DNA of 64,000 nucleotides from Fagopyrum homotropicum. Its lineage: Eukaryota; Streptophyta; Magnoliopsida; Caryophyllales; Polygonaceae. A program made the translations under genes and the position numbers. Below the pieces are notes generated by a model. That model was not told the DNA's origin, made no database searches, and worked only from the letters and a program-made list of their open reading frames with translations. The stretch covers positions 155,358,409 through 155,422,408 of the forward strand of contig BSWB01000002.1 in NCBI GenBank assembly GCA_033239125.1, written 5' to 3'. Positions 47,080 through 60,400 of this stretch are shown here, piece after piece; within the stretch, counting starts at the first letter, position 1, and each line of letters starts with the position of its first letter.

Positions 47080-49949
47080 TGTAACACCCCGAATCCGCGG
47101 GACTCGGGATGCTACAGGTTGGGACCTCACAATGGGTCCCGACCCTTAGCCTGACAACAATTTCACCGGATCTTTCAACATGGCACAAATAAAGGCAAAA
47201 CCAAAATTCCTTTTAATGCAAATGATAAGAAACCCGAAGGAAAACAACAAAAGACTTCAGCCGATAATCAACACCAAAGATCAAAACGCCATACACACGG
47301 CATACCAACATAATAAACGAAGAATAAAACATAACCCGACTCCAACCAAAACCCACTCCTAAAATGTACCGGACCCCGGCTGCCCACTCTTCCGAATCTC
47401 TTGGCCGCTTTCCTAACCTGCAAGGCAATCTACAACAATCGGTATAAAACCGTTAGCTAATATTCGAAGAATTAGAATCAAGGTGAAAGGCACAAACACA
47501 AGTAAATAAACATAACACACAATGTACACCAAATCACACAAGTCCGGTTTATTATCTTTTTATTATTAAGTCGTATCCCGTTCTAATTCAACTTCTTTTG
47601 TGACACGAGAATCCTCCGAAACTCGCCTCGGTCCCTTCTTCCGGCAATGGAACGGTCGGATGCCTCCGACCGTCTAACCAGCACGGGCCAGTCGCCGAGA
47701 TCCCCCTAGCTCTCACGGGGAGCCAGGCAGTGATGTCACCGCCCGTTATCATACACTTGGGCCAAATAATATAAAGGTCGGTAATCCTATTTCCGGTTTA
47801 GTTGTTATAAACAATAAAATATAAACACACACCACCCAATACACAATAATGCTAATACAAAGAATACGAGCTAAGTAAGTCCGAAGACTTACCTCGTCCC
47901 AAAGATAATCCCGCTATATCCCGCTCTCAGCTTCCCGCAGGAAGACACTCAACGCCTGTAAATAGGCACACAATCAACATCTCTCTCACATGCTAGAAGT
48001 CCTTAGACTTCTAGTTCCAATGATCTCGCAAGATCATAAACCATAACCAATATAGAATAACAACCCCCTAATGCTCACGATCTCACAAGGTCATAACCAT
48101 CACAACACATGTCAAGATACTCTCGTCCTAGTCACCACAATCTCAACAAACATATAACCATTACCTCAAGCCTCAGATACTCACAAGATCAACCAAACAC
48201 TCAACGTCTTACAACAATCGACAATCCTCAAAACTCACCTAAGTTCCAAACCACTACTTGGTATTCACTCTAAGTTATGCTAGATCCAACCTAGCATGAT
48301 ACTAGTACTAAACATAACTAAATCGAGTAAGATCATAAACTCGGGGAAGAAGGTACTCACATGACGTCAAAAGACGAAAGTCGTTCAACGGATGTCGACT
48401 TGGACTCGTTAGGCCTTTATCGGGGCACTTCCGAACCTAGCACCAAACTAAACAAATTTAGCTTACAAGCTAAACTTGAACGGAATAATGAACATATATA
48501 ATCTAAGGAAAACTCCACTTCCAAAACCCAAGTTAAAAACCATAAATATAATATTCCGGGCAAATTGTATAACATCATAAATTCAAGGTAAAACTCGTTT
48601 TCAAAGTCAACGTTAAAATCCCGTAGTTAAAACTTTAAGTCATAACCCGCGGTTAATACAACAAAGGCACAATATATATGCTATATATAACATAAGAATA
48701 TCACTCGAAGTAAAGCCCAAATTTAAAATCGTAAAAACATTTTTCCGGACAATATATAAAATTCTAGAAACTTGGGACATTTTTTGTAAATCAAACCTTG
48801 GGCCATTTCTGAAATTAAATACCAACACGACATATATGCAACTTCCAAAAATTAGGGCCAAAACTGTAAATTCAAAACATAGGGCAAAATCTGCAATTAT
48901 ACCAAAATTAGGGGAGCCCGATTTGAAAAACCCTAATTACAATAGATCCCCAAATTGGCTTGGAAGAAGATACAGCGCACGGCGGCAGGCTTGGGCAGGA
49001 GAGGCGCTCCGGCATGGTGGCGGCTGCGGCTTCATCCGGCGAGGACAAGTGAAGCAGGTCGAGGCAGGCTAGGCGCTCTCATGTCCGGCGGCTGCAGACG
49101 GCCGCAAGGGCAGCACTGGGGCATCTTCAACGGCAAGGCGACAGATGGGCTGATGGAGCTCCTTTACGAAACTAGGGCAGCGACGGCGAGAGAAGGCAGT
49201 GGAGGCGGCAAGGACTCCGGGTAGGGGACTTCTCCAACGGCTGCACATCTCCTTCTCCGGCGAGGCTTGACAGAAAAAGAAGGGGGAGAATTGTGAGATG
49301 GAGGTGAGGCGGAAGGTGTTGCAGAAGGGTCGAAGGGGAGGACAGAGGGATGGGGAGTTGCTGCCAGTGAGTCGCAACAGAGGAGGAGCCCCGGCCCGGT
49401 GGTGCTGAGCGGACAGGGAAGGGCGGGAGGCCTCCTTGGTGGCTCGTCTTCAGGGTCAGCAGCAGCCCACAGGCAGATGGAGCAGCACAGGAAGGAGAGG
49501 AAAAACAAAGGTCGTGGGGAGAGGGATGAAGTGTAGAGAGGTGAGGGTGGTTACTGTCACTTTGCTGATGGTGAGTTTGGTTACTGTCACTTTGCTGATG
49601 GTGAGGTATGAAGCAGGGACAGCAGAGAGGGCAACATCAGTAGCGAGGACCGAGGGGTCAATTCCGACTCATCAGGGCAAGGAGAGAGAGAGAAAAAGAA
49701 AAGGAGAAAAGAATAAAAGGAAATGAACTCGATCGAAATACTCGGAATGAAATTTTCATATCGGAAAAATTCCCGAACTTTTCTAGTGAAATAATATACG
49801 AAATATATATGTATAAATATATTTTAACATACTCGTAAAATTAAATTTACGATCTAAAAATACTCGCCAATATATTTAAGCTATAACAATAGAAATAAAA
49901 TTTCGGAAAAATAAAAATTGAAAACGCACCCAATAAACGGGGCGTTACA
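47080..49949 (-). repeat. LTR (3' LTR in element orientation)
   Basis: On the + strand it runs from TGTAACACCCC to GGGGCGTTACA. It contains a GC-rich stretch (48,950-49,720) that produces open frames on both strands, mirrored exactly in the other LTR, and a 27-bp tandem duplication (49,549-49,575 and 49,579-49,605). No domain is recognised in those frames, so they are not called genes. Confidence 0.93.
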
Positions 49950-49950
49950 T

Positions 49951-49965
49951 CAGATCCCCCTAAAA
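49951..49965 (-). other. Polypurine tract
   Basis: On the - strand TTTTAGGGGGATCTG ends one base before the LTR, preceded by GGGACGAAACTT. This is the plus-strand primer position expected next to the 3' LTR. Confidence 0.7.
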
Positions 49966-50267
49966 TAAGTTTCGTCCCGAAACTTGCTATACGTCGAACT
50001 TCTCGGTCCTAAGGCCGAGGTAAGGACTCTCAAACTAAGGGGACTTAAACCTTCACATCTATACTCAAAATCTACTCAAACTACCACCGCAAGGTATATC
50101 AGGTCTCATAACACATTCCCGCATAAGGTACAACTACAAATAACATCACACAAAACATAAATAACTTAAGGGAAGAACTAGGTCTAACCGTCGGTTCTAT
50201 CAGAGATACTAACTCGGCGTAAAACTCAACCAGCGATACTATACTCCGTCTTCCTATTAGCCTCTTC

Positions 50268-50268
<1 letters not shown>

Positions 50269-50303
<35 letters not shown>
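50269..50303 (+). repeat. 35-base T homopolymer
   Basis: An uninterrupted run of T (A on the element's coding strand) in the degenerate internal region. Length is likely variable and prone to sequencing error. Confidence 0.9.
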
Positions 50304-50304
<1 letters not shown>

Positions 50305-50889
50305 TCTGCGACTAAATCACCATAACTGACAATCTGTCTCGAGTCGTGTATGTACTCTCTCGACTGATACACATGAACACCGGGTGAACACTCTCTACTC
50401 TTGGCGGCTACGCCAACCGGTAAACTACTTTTCCTAACTTGCGCTAACATCTCACAAAGGTCCGATATATCGGAACTCAATTTCCTTCTCGGGTCTTTCT
50501 CAATGCACCATTATGTTTCCCTTTGATTTCTCTATCAAAGAAGATCGAACTTCTAATTTACACCTTTGGCTTGGTTCTTGTCAAACCAAGTTTCGATTAT
50601 ATGTTTCCTCAATTCTTGTCGCAATTCCAAGTAGCGAAGGAAGTACCTTACTTCACCGCTTCTACTAACGATCCTAGTATGCTATTACTTTTACATCGCT
50701 CCTCAATACCCAATCAAGACCTTTCCTTAGAGAATCACTTGTCCACTTCAAACCCATAATACATCAAGGTAAATCGAAACGGTTACACCAATAAATCCCC
50801 TCTTAACTCTCAACAAATCTATTGTCAATTCTTTGTCCCATTCAATACTTCATTATCATCAGTAGTAGGCTACCATAATTGTTGTTATA

Positions 50890-51321
50890 CAACTCTCTTC
50901 ACAGATTTGGTAAAGCTCAGCACACCTAAGAAAACTTGTAACTTCTTTCACATCTTTCGGGGTTTGCCATCCCGAGACAACTTGTCATACAACTTCTCTC
51001 TTCTTCGAGAGTTGAGCAAAATATCTTATCCATGGTATTAGTAAGCCTGTGTAGAATCACTACAACTCGTAGTAAACATGGTTTGTCCCGGAATGCCATA
51101 TTTGCAATATCCTAGTCTCAAATTCTCAATTGGTGACAATCAGACCTTAAATCAGTTTTAAAAGAGATTACCGACCCTTGCAACCGATCGAGTAGATCAT
51201 CTATCTGTGGTGAGGGATATCTGTTCTTCACTGTTATCTTATTTGGCTCACTATAATCGATGTACAAACGGAGGTAACCATCTCTCTTTTCGCAAACTGG
51301 TGTTTTCCATAACAACTTCAA
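50890..51321 (-). pseudogene. Gypsy reverse transcriptase/RNase H junction fragment
   Basis: From 51,321 the - strand reads KRDGYLRLYIDYSEPNKITV, then KNRYPSPQIDDLLDRLQGS and DLRSDCHQLRI, the N-terminal core of Ty3/Gypsy reverse transcriptase with substitutions at usually fixed positions. Further downstream (~50,970) WQTPKDVKEV-SFLG marks the end of the polymerase. Stops lie between the two, and the catalytic YxDD block could not be found. This fixes the element's orientation and shows that pol is dead. Confidence 0.8.
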
Positions 51322-51462
51322 ATCAAGAGTTTAAGATATACCTCAACATGAACTTCAAATCAAGAGTTCACGATATATTCCAACATGAACTTCAAATCAA
51401 GAGTTCACGATATATTCCAACATGAACTTCAAATAAAGCTTAAGGGTAAAATCCACCTTCTG
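51315..51462. repeat. 37-bp tandem repeat, four starts
   Basis: ACTTCAAATCAAGAGTT-type units begin at 51,315, 51,352, 51,389 and 51,426, an exact period of 37. It lies directly upstream (in element sense) of the reverse transcriptase fragment and replaces what should be coding sequence. Confidence 0.9.
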
Positions 51463-53019
51463 ATGCATTGGAATCCGATCTATTGCGGGTTCCATCTTTT
51501 CTCTACCCATCTCATATTGTAATGACCGGCACAACCTGGTCCCAACGCTTCACAAGTGGTCCACCCTCATCTGTTAGGGTGTTGTCATACGTGTACGTTC
51601 CATCCGTAGCTAAACTGCTCACCGTCCCCTTTCCAAGATCCTTCATCTCTAGAACTCGAGAGACTTGCTCGAGTCTTCCGACTCTTGAAGCCTTGGTTAA
51701 GCAGTAGTTAAGTTTAATCCCCATTTTTACCTCAATGGAAAGGTGATAATAACATCTCTTGACTCCACACATATGTTCAATCACAAAGGTACTTACTACA
51801 AGACTTAATCATACCTCAGAACAAAATGACATAAACCTTTTTGCTTTCCATGGCATCCCAACAGATGAGAGGAGCTTTTCATATTCTACATAAGCTTGCA
51901 TCATTCCTTCGAGTAGGTGTAGAACTTACGTCATTTCCTTAAGTAACGCCAATCCGACTGTAGAGGTTCTAACCTCAATCGTTCATATACTTCTCGTACA
52001 TCTAATAGCGACAACAACTTCAAAACTTAAGTCCTCTCTTACTCCTGCTAGTCACCTTAAGCGTCTCTTGGTATTCCATGAACAATCTTCACAACCGTAC
52101 CAGTATGTCCCATGGAGAACGCTAGGCGAATTTCCCCCCAACCACAATCACTCAAAGATCCACTCATTACTTTGTCAAATGCTAACATCATAAATCTAAG
52201 CTCGCAATGTTGTCCTTATCCAGGTCCTCTCTTTCACGCCATAGCCACCATGGCTCTTTCATGTGAGTCTAGAAACTTGACTTATCTCTTACCCGCGGTA
52301 ACATATCATCCGTTTCATACCATGCATCCTCTATATACTCCCGTTTACGTACCACCTCCATGAAACCTTACCTTCTTATTGATTCACTGCTTCCCCTTTA
52401 CCGTGGTCAGACTTTAAAACCTCTAGTTCGTGTCGTTCTCCCATATGCCAATTCCATGACCTACAAAGGTCGCATAAGGTTATCCAAATCCTTCTGTATG
52501 CCCATAATCTTGTTTACTCATCCCCTTCTACACTCACCAATAGACAACCCGCACTTGTGCGTTCTCAGCTGTCACCGATTAACTTGTATCTGACCTTCTC
52601 TGAAGTCAGCGACTTATTATTCTACTATACTTCTCATGTTACCATTCTCATGAAGGCTACCCTCCTTGGGGTACTTTATCTTAAACTCCGTTAGTTCTTT
52701 CTTCATTCCATGTTTCCTCTTCTTTATAAGGTAACTATATCTTCTTGGCCTTGTTGTTTCATATATCTCCTTTCATAGACTTAACCATTCTTCCTTGATG
52801 TCTTTCAAGAGCACCTTCCCAAATATTATAACCTTAGCTATCATCCCCTCGCGTTCCTCTTGGTTGATATCTTAAATCTCTCGACCAAAGCTCTTCGTTT
52901 CGTCTTTCATCTTCTTGGGGTCATCATTTATACGCACTTCCTCCTTCTTGGCGTTTCTTAGTCTTATCATTATAATGGAAATCGGTCAACTCCACGTGAA
53001 TCCCCACCATGCCCTTCTT
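51463..53019 (-). other. Degenerate internal region of the retrotransposon
   Basis: No gag or protease motif could be read on the - strand. Small open frames (for example 51,784-51,512) carry no known motif. The strand bias (CT-rich on +) suggests decayed coding sequence. Confidence 0.5.
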
Positions 53020-53201
53020 CTCATAACTCTAGAAATGTTTTACTTTTTTGGTACCTCGTAAGCTTAACTTACAGTCTCTTAAATCTTTAGCAAATGGTTC
53101 GATCACTCTTCTCATAACTTTAGAAATGTTTTACTTTTTTGGTACCTCGTAAGCTTAACTTACAGTCTCTTAAATCTTTAGCAAATGGTTCGATCACTCT
53201 T
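53020..53201. repeat. 91-bp direct tandem duplication
   Basis: Copies 53,020-53,110 and 53,111-53,201 both open CTCATAACT and run through TTTTTTGGTACCTCGTAAGC. Only one difference was noticed by eye, so it is a young event inside the internal region. Confidence 0.9.
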
Positions 53202-54147
53202 CTCGTCTTGACTCAAATGCTTAGGAGTGTCTAAAGAAAACTTCACATCTTAATGGAATGTCACCTTCAACCTTGTTAGAATGTACCCCCTCCTTCTCGA
53301 TTCGCATTTTTAGTTGTCCACGCGTCTTCTTGAAGAACTTATGTTTGTTATTCTTATTGGTCTCGTTGTCTTTCTAATCGTGACTTCTTTGTAACCACTT
53401 CCACACCTTTGTGTTACTCCTTTTTCTTGTATGTTCCCCATCTCAATTTCTCTTAAGTTGTATTGAGTTTTTCTTTAACTTGGTTGTCCTTCGTTTACGT
53501 CATCTCTAATCTTCCTCTTCGGCATCCTTTTAAAGGAATCCAAGAACGCCATGGTATTCGTTAACACGAACTGCTCAACTCGATATTTGAGTGTACTACT
53601 CGACATATGAACGTTATCTCAAGCCAACCACGTCGTCTTTAAAGGTGATGATACTACACTTATCATCTTTTCTATTAGGTCCCGTACTATCTACTACTAT
53701 GTATAATAAGAATCCACATTAACGACTATATAGGTCCTATGTCCATATCACTACTAATATAACCCATCCAGAAAACCATTACAACAATACAAGGTCCAAA
53801 AGCTAATAAGATCCTATCATACCACATATATAAGCATATATGTATATAAGGTCATGCCACTAATGTACATAACAAGTCCAAAGCATATATTATAGTCCAC
53901 ATATATACTATACATATAATCACATTCATCATGCAACTACAATCCACATATACTACTATATATACATATATATACATATCAAAAACCAATAAACTAAGCT
54001 GCCGAGATCTGCGGAAGGAGTGGTGGTCCGTACATTCTACCCCGACTCATGCATGTGATTTTGAAAACGAAAACTCAGAACCCGTGGGGTTCTGTTTATT
54101 CCTTATTCGGCCTTTAGAAGATTGCGAGTGCCATTGTTGTCAACCTA

Positions 54148-54161
54148 GGGCTCTGATACCA
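54148..54161 (-). other. Primer binding site for initiator tRNA-Met
   Basis: TGGTATCAGAGCCC on the - strand, four bases inside the 5' LTR. It is the complement of the 3' end of initiator tRNA-Met, the usual primer of plant LTR retrotransposons. Confidence 0.9.
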
Positions 54162-54165
54162 CTTT

Positions 54166-57035
54166 TGTAACACCCCGAATCCGCGGGACTCGGGATGCTA
54201 CAGGTTGGGACCTCACAATGGGTCCCGACCCTTAGCCTGACAACAATTTCACCGGATCTTTCAACATGGCACAAATAAAGGCAAAACCAAAATTCCTTTT
54301 AATGCAAATGATAAGAAACCCGAAGGAAAACAACAAAAGACTTCAGCCGATAATCAACACCAAAGATCAAAACGCCATACACACGGCATACCAACATAAT
54401 AAACGAAGAATAAAACATAACCCGACTCCAACCAAAACCCACTCCTAAAATGTACCGGACCCCGGCTGCCCACTCTTCCGAATCTCTTGGCCGCTTTCCT
54501 AACCTGCAAGGCAATCTACAACAATCGGTATAAAACCGTTAGCTAATATTCGAAGAATTAGAATCAAGGTGAAAGGCACAAACACAAGTAAATAAACATA
54601 ACACACAATGTACACCAAATCACACAAGTCCGGTTTATTATCTTTTTATTATTAAGTCGTATCCCGTTCTAATTCAACTTCTTTTGTGACACGAGAATCC
54701 TCCGAAACTCGCCTCGGTCCCTTCTTCCGGCAATGGAACGGTCGGATGCCTCCGACCGTCTAACCAGCACGGGCCAGTCGCCGAGATCCCCCTAGCTCTC
54801 ACGGGGAGCCAGGCAGTGATGTCACCGCCCGTTATCATACACTTGGGCCAAATAATATAAAGGTCGGTAATCCTATTTCCGGTTTAGTTGTTATAAACAA
54901 TAAAATATAAACACACACCACCCAACACACAATAATGCTAATACAAAGAATACGAGCTAAGTAAGTCCGAAGACTTACCTCGTCCCAAAGATAATCCCGC
55001 TATATCCCGCTCTCAGCTTCCCGCAGGAAGACACTCAACGCCTGTAAATAGGCACACAATCAACATCTCTCTCACATGCTAGAAGTCCTTAGACTTCTAG
55101 TTCCAATGATCTCGCAAGATCATAAACCATAACCAATATAGAATAACAACCCCCTAATGCTCACGATCTCACAAGGTCATAACCATCACAACACATGTCA
55201 AGATACTCTCGTCCTAGTCACCACAATCTCAACAAACATATAACCATTACCTCAAGCCTCAGATACTCACAAGATCAACCAAACACTCAACGTCTTACAA
55301 CAATCGACAATCCTCAAAACTCACCTAAGTTCCAAACCACTACTTGGTATTCACTCTAAGTTATGCTAGATCCAACCTAGCATGATACTAGTACTAAACA
55401 TAACTAAATCGAGTAAGATCATAAACTCGGGGAAGAAGGTACTCACATGACGTCAAAAGACGAAAGTCGTTCAACGGATGTCGACTTGGACTCGTTAGGC
55501 CTTTATCGGGGCACTTCCGAACCTAGCACCAAACTAAACAAATTTAGCTTACAAGCTAAATTTGAACGGAATAATGAACATATATAATCTAAGGAAAACT
55601 CCACTTCCAAAACCCAAGTTAAAAACCATAAATATAATATTCCGGGCAAATTGTATAACATCATAAATTCAAGGTAAAACTCGTTTTCAAAGTCAACGTT
55701 AAAATCCCGTAGTTAAAACTTTAAGTCATAACCCGCGGTTAATACAACAAAGGCACAATATATATGCTATATATAACATAAGAATATCACTCGAAGTAAA
55801 GCCCAAATTTAAAATCGTAAAAACATTTTTCCGGACAATATATAAAATTCTAGAAACTTGGGACATTTTTTGTAAATCAAACCTTGGGCCATTTCTGAAA
55901 TTAAATACCAACACGACATATATGCAACTTCCAAAAATTAGGGCCAAAACTGTAAATTCAAAACATAGGGCAAAATCTGCAATTATACCAAAATTAGGGG
56001 AGCCCGATTTGAAAAACCCTAATTACAATAGATCCCCAAATTGGCTTGGAAGAAGATACAGCGCACGGCGGCAGGCTTGGGCAGGAGAGGCGCTCCGGCA
56101 TGGTGGCGGCTGCGGCTTCATCCGGCGAGGACAAGTGAAGCAGGTCGAGGCAGGCTAGGCGCTCTCATGTCCGGCGGCTGCAGACGGCCGCAAGGGCAGC
56201 ACTGGGGCATCTTCAACGGCAAGGCGACAGATGGGCTGATGGAGCTCCTTTACGAAACTAGGGCAGCGACGGCGAGAGAAGGCAGTGGAGGCGGCAAGGA
56301 CTCCGGGTAGGGGACTTCTCCGACGGCTGCACATCTCCTTCTCCGGCGAGGCTTGACAGAAAAAGAAGGGGGAGAATTGTGAGATGGAGGTGAGGCGGAA
56401 GGTGTTGCAGAAGGGTCGAAGGGGAGGACAGAGGGATGGGGAGTTGCTGCCAGTGAGTCGCAACAGAGGAGGAGCCCCGGCCCGGTGGTGCTGAGCGGAC
56501 AGGGAAGGGCGGGAGGCCTCCTTGGTGGCTCGTCTTCAGGGTCAGCAGCAGCCCACAGGCAGATGGAGCAGCACAGGAAGGAGAGGAAAAACAAAGGTCG
56601 TGGGGAGAGGGATGAAGTGTAGAGAGGTGAGGGTGGTTACTGTCACTTTGCTGATGGTGAGTTTGGTTACTGTCACTTTGCTGATGGTGAGGTATGAAGC
56701 AGGGACAGCAGAGAGGGCAACATCAGTAGCGAGGACCGAGGGGTCAATTCCGACTCATCAGGGCAAGGAGAGAGAGAGAAAAAGAAAAGGAGAAAAGAAT
56801 AAAAGGAAATGAACTCGATCGAAATACTCGGAATGAAATTTTCATATCGGAAAAATTCCCGAACTTTTCTAGTGAAATAATATACGAAATATATATGTAT
56901 AAATATATTTTAACATACTCGTAAAATTAAATTTACGATCTAAAAATACTCGCCAATATATTTAAGCTATAACAATAGAAATAAAATTTCGGAAAAATAA
57001 AAATTGAAAACGCACCCAATAAACGGGGCGTTACA
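54166..57035 (-). repeat. LTR (5' LTR in element orientation)
   Basis: Identical in length to the partner LTR. Three differences were seen by eye: T47840/C54926, C48475/T55561 and A49236/G56322, all transitions. As the 5' LTR it would carry the promoter, but no TATA box could be assigned with confidence. Confidence 0.93.
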
Positions 57036-57081
57036 TTAATTTCATGCAAATATGTCTATTTTACCAACAACTAGTGCATTG

Positions 57082-57098
57082 CCCGTGCCATGTACGGG
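57082..57098 (-). other. Helitron 3' terminal hairpin
   Basis: On the - strand it reads CCCGTACATGGCACGGG: 5-bp outer arms, partly paired inside, seven bases before CTAG. This hairpin is the transposition stop signal in Helitrons. Confidence 0.8.
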
Positions 57099-57413
57099 TT
57101 TCTTTAAATATTTTATTATATTTAAAATATTACATATATAAATTTATTTTACATAAAATAAAAATATAGAATTAATATAACAATAAAATAAAAATATAGA
57201 ATTAATATAACAATAAATGTATTATTAAATTGAGTAAAAGTCTGATCAATATTACATATTTGTGAACTTTTCATCAAAAGATAATCTTGATAACACGATC
57301 ACAACACCTGAGAAAAAACAATAATTGACCTGGTCAACGGAAGTATATTTTCGTAATATAAATATATGTTTGTAAATGATGAAGAATCGACATGTTCATT
57401 GTTTTTCCATACC

Positions 57414-60400
57414 TTAGTTGACATTTTGGAAGACCTCTTTATATACTACATTGTCCGTAGTTTCTTGAAGTTTCCCCTGATCATCGCAGACCAATATCTT
57501 GAGCCCATCTCTGCTGGTAACCCTTGAAATAGCAACGTATAATTGTCCATGACTGAAAACTGGTCTTGGAAGATATAGTCCTACTTGTGAAAGTGATTGA
57601 CCTTGACTTTTATTAATCGTCATAGCAAAACAAACCATCAAAGGAAATTGTCTCCTACGAAATCTGAATGGGTACTTGTTGTCTGACGGGGACAGTAAAG
57701 TTCGTGGGATTAATACTTTGTCACCTATATTATTCCTAGTAATGATCTCTGCTTCAATAATATGTTGTCCAAGTCTAGTAACAATAAGTCTGGTACCATT
57801 GCACAAGCCAGCAGACTGATCTATGTTCCTCATCAACATGACAGGAACCCCGATCTTTAGAATCAACTCATGATTTGGAAAACCTGAACATTTGATACTG
57901 TTTAGAAACTCACTGGAATACACAGTCTCATCGTAAGATCCACCACCTTCTGTAGGGCAAATAGAGTCTGAGCTTAAGTAAACTGTCTCCTCTCCTTGAA
58001 TAGTCTTCATAATATGAGAGTTCACCTTCTCAACTATTTCATTTGTAGGGGCTAGGATTGCTCTGTCTCGAAAGTAACCAGGTGGAGGTAATCCATTACA
58101 CAACAAAGGATATGTTGAGTGAATAATAGCATTCAAAGGATCTGTTCCATCCATGATTAATAAATCAGAAGGAATTTTAATGATTGACTGACCATCCACA
58201 TCATGACCTTCCTCACCATTACCTACTCGTAGAATCCACTCTGAAAAATCTTTTGCTCTTTGGACATCCAATGCTGTAGATCCACTCAAAACCCTCATAT
58301 TCTTTGTCAACTTTAGCACCTTGCAATATTCCCACAGATACGATGAATTTATAGCAGCGAAAACAATATCTTCCCTACTACCTCCGGCTATAACAGGCAA
58401 AATCTGTCTAAAATCTCCACCGAATACTATAACCTTACCTCCAAAAGGTAAGTGAGCTGTGTTAGGAGTGTAAGAACGCATCAGATCTTTTAAAGTTTTA
58501 TCTAGAGCTTCAAAACAAAACTTGTGCACCATTGGAGCTTCATCCCATATTATAAGTTTTGCTCTTGAAATCAATTCAGCAAGGTCTGTACCTGCACGAA
58601 TATGACACACCGAATTCTTCTCAACATTAATAGGGATGGCGAATCTCGAATGCGCGGTTCTACCGCCTGGGAGAAGTAAAGCTGCATTTCCACTGGAAGC
58701 TACGTTAAGCACAATTTCACCTTTTGCTCTCAATCCGGCAGAAAGGGTTCTCCATATATAAGTCTTTCCAGTTCCGCCATAACCGTACAAGAAAAATACT
58801 CCACCTCTATCGTCGTCAATAGCTCTTGTGATCTCATTGTAAACTCCCCTTTGCTCCGACGTAATACTGGATATCAATGACTCATATTGAACACTTAGTT
58901 CAGCTCGATCATATCTGAGTTCATCCTGGATTAGCTTATTTTGCTTCTCAGCAATCAATGCATCATCAATAAGTGGCATTGAATCATAATCACTCAATGC
59001 TCCTCCATTTCTTGAAAGTAGCTTATCTAACTCCGCAAGTGCATAGTTTTGCAATTCATGATCATCAAGTTGCAAATCTACAATGACAATTTATTATATA
59101 ACTTAGTAACTATATCAAAAATTTATTAATCATGAATAAGCGAATAACATCTATAAACAATTGTGATTGACAATACGTAGCGTACCGTTATTACAGTGTA
59201 GCCTCCTTTGAGTAGCAAGTATATCATCAGATAAATACATCCATGTCTTGGACCACACAAATTCAGGTCTAGACATACTGCCAGATAGTAATAACATGAC
59301 AAACAATTTCCTGAGGTAGTGCGCTGTTGCCCATTGGCTCGACTTCTCGATGCCATCAATATATTCAGTCTCATCTTCCAATAGACCCCTTGCGTAACAT
59401 GCCTCCCTGAATGTATTGAATAAAATACCATTCACTGTCCGAATATCTTCATAGCAGGTTGGTCCCTTGACATGATTTAATAGAATTCTCAAATAGTACC
59501 GTTCTCCGCCACCTGGTGCAACATGGTATATTCTTCCAACTGCTTTTATGTTTTGAGATGCACTAACACTTCTTTGAGACCATACCTTCTGTTTTTTTTT
59601 CCACACAAAACTGGAAGGAAACTGTGAATATGTGAGTTCCCTAGCCCGAGAAGACTTCTTGTTAGCTTTCATCCAAGCTAAAAACATGGATTTACGTGAA
59701 CCATCTTTATCCAAAACATCCTCAATAAGGTCGTCATCTCGAAATATGACTGTATTATCTTCAGGGAGGTGAAAGCTTAATCTTGTCACCGATGGGAACC
59801 TATAGTGAATTCCAAACTTAAAAATACGCCAAGATGCTTCGCTTGCAGATATGTATCGACAATTTAAATACTCTTGTATCTCATCCCTACAACGCTCCTC
59901 GCCTTCCACATAACCAGAATGCTCAACATATATAGTAACACGATCACTTCCCTTGCTGATGTATTTGAATAAGTACTTGATAGATCGAGCCTGGTTGCAC
60001 CATTCAACATTTATGTGCGCATTATACCTGAGAAGAAGGTATGGATTATAAGGAACAACAAATCTATTATCTAGGTCAAAACCAGATTTGGTTATATATG
60101 ACCCATTATTTCTCCTTTTGTATATGGGATATCCATCGTCAGCAACACTACTCTTCTCACTGTATTTCATGGGGAAATATTTTGTGCACTTATCTCCAAC
60201 CATACATACGCATTTTGGATTCATCTTTCCACAAGGACCGTGCATCATACACTCTCCAACAATTCGATGTAGTGTAGGAGACTGAACCGGATCAGGGATT
60301 TCTGCAGATATTACACGATCAATGTGATCAGCAGTAGTAAGCTTGTCATCACGGTGAAGAAACACAAGAATATGAGCGTGTGGAAGACCCCTCTTTTGGA

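Larger units (their letters stand above)
47080..57035 (-). mobile_element. Recent non-autonomous Ty3/Gypsy LTR retrotransposon
   Basis: Full-length element of 9,956 bp with a perfect TTAAT target duplication (47,075-47,079 and 57,036-57,040). Two 2,870-bp LTRs lie at a constant offset of 7,086 with no indels. The primer binding site and polypurine tract are both present on the - strand. The 4.2-kb internal region has only fragments of reverse transcriptase. The tRNA-Met primer, the TGTAAC ends and the GGGACGAAAC word before the polypurine tract fit chromovirus-type Gypsy elements. With no intact gag or pol, the enzymes must have come from a relative. It lies 31 bp from the end of the Helitron on its right. 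Confidence 0.92.

Noticed and set aside
49164..49508. Pro/Ser-rich 114-codon frame in the LTR as an accessory protein
   Set aside because: Both strands are open through this GC-rich stretch and no motif is present; composition alone explains it.
54148..54161. tRNA gene at the TGGTATCAGAGCC site
   Set aside because: Only the primer-binding complement is present, with no cloverleaf around it; it sits exactly where a retrotransposon primer site should be.
47180..56812. Pairs of identical open frames at 47.2-49.7 kb and 54.3-56.8 kb as duplicated genes
   Set aside because: They lie at an exact 7,086-bp offset within the two LTRs. They show no domains and overlap on both strands, so the duplication is the LTR structure.
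60041..60285. + strand frames at 60.0-60.3 kb and 61.2-61.9 kb as genes
   Set aside because: They are antisense shadows of the Helitron Rep exons.
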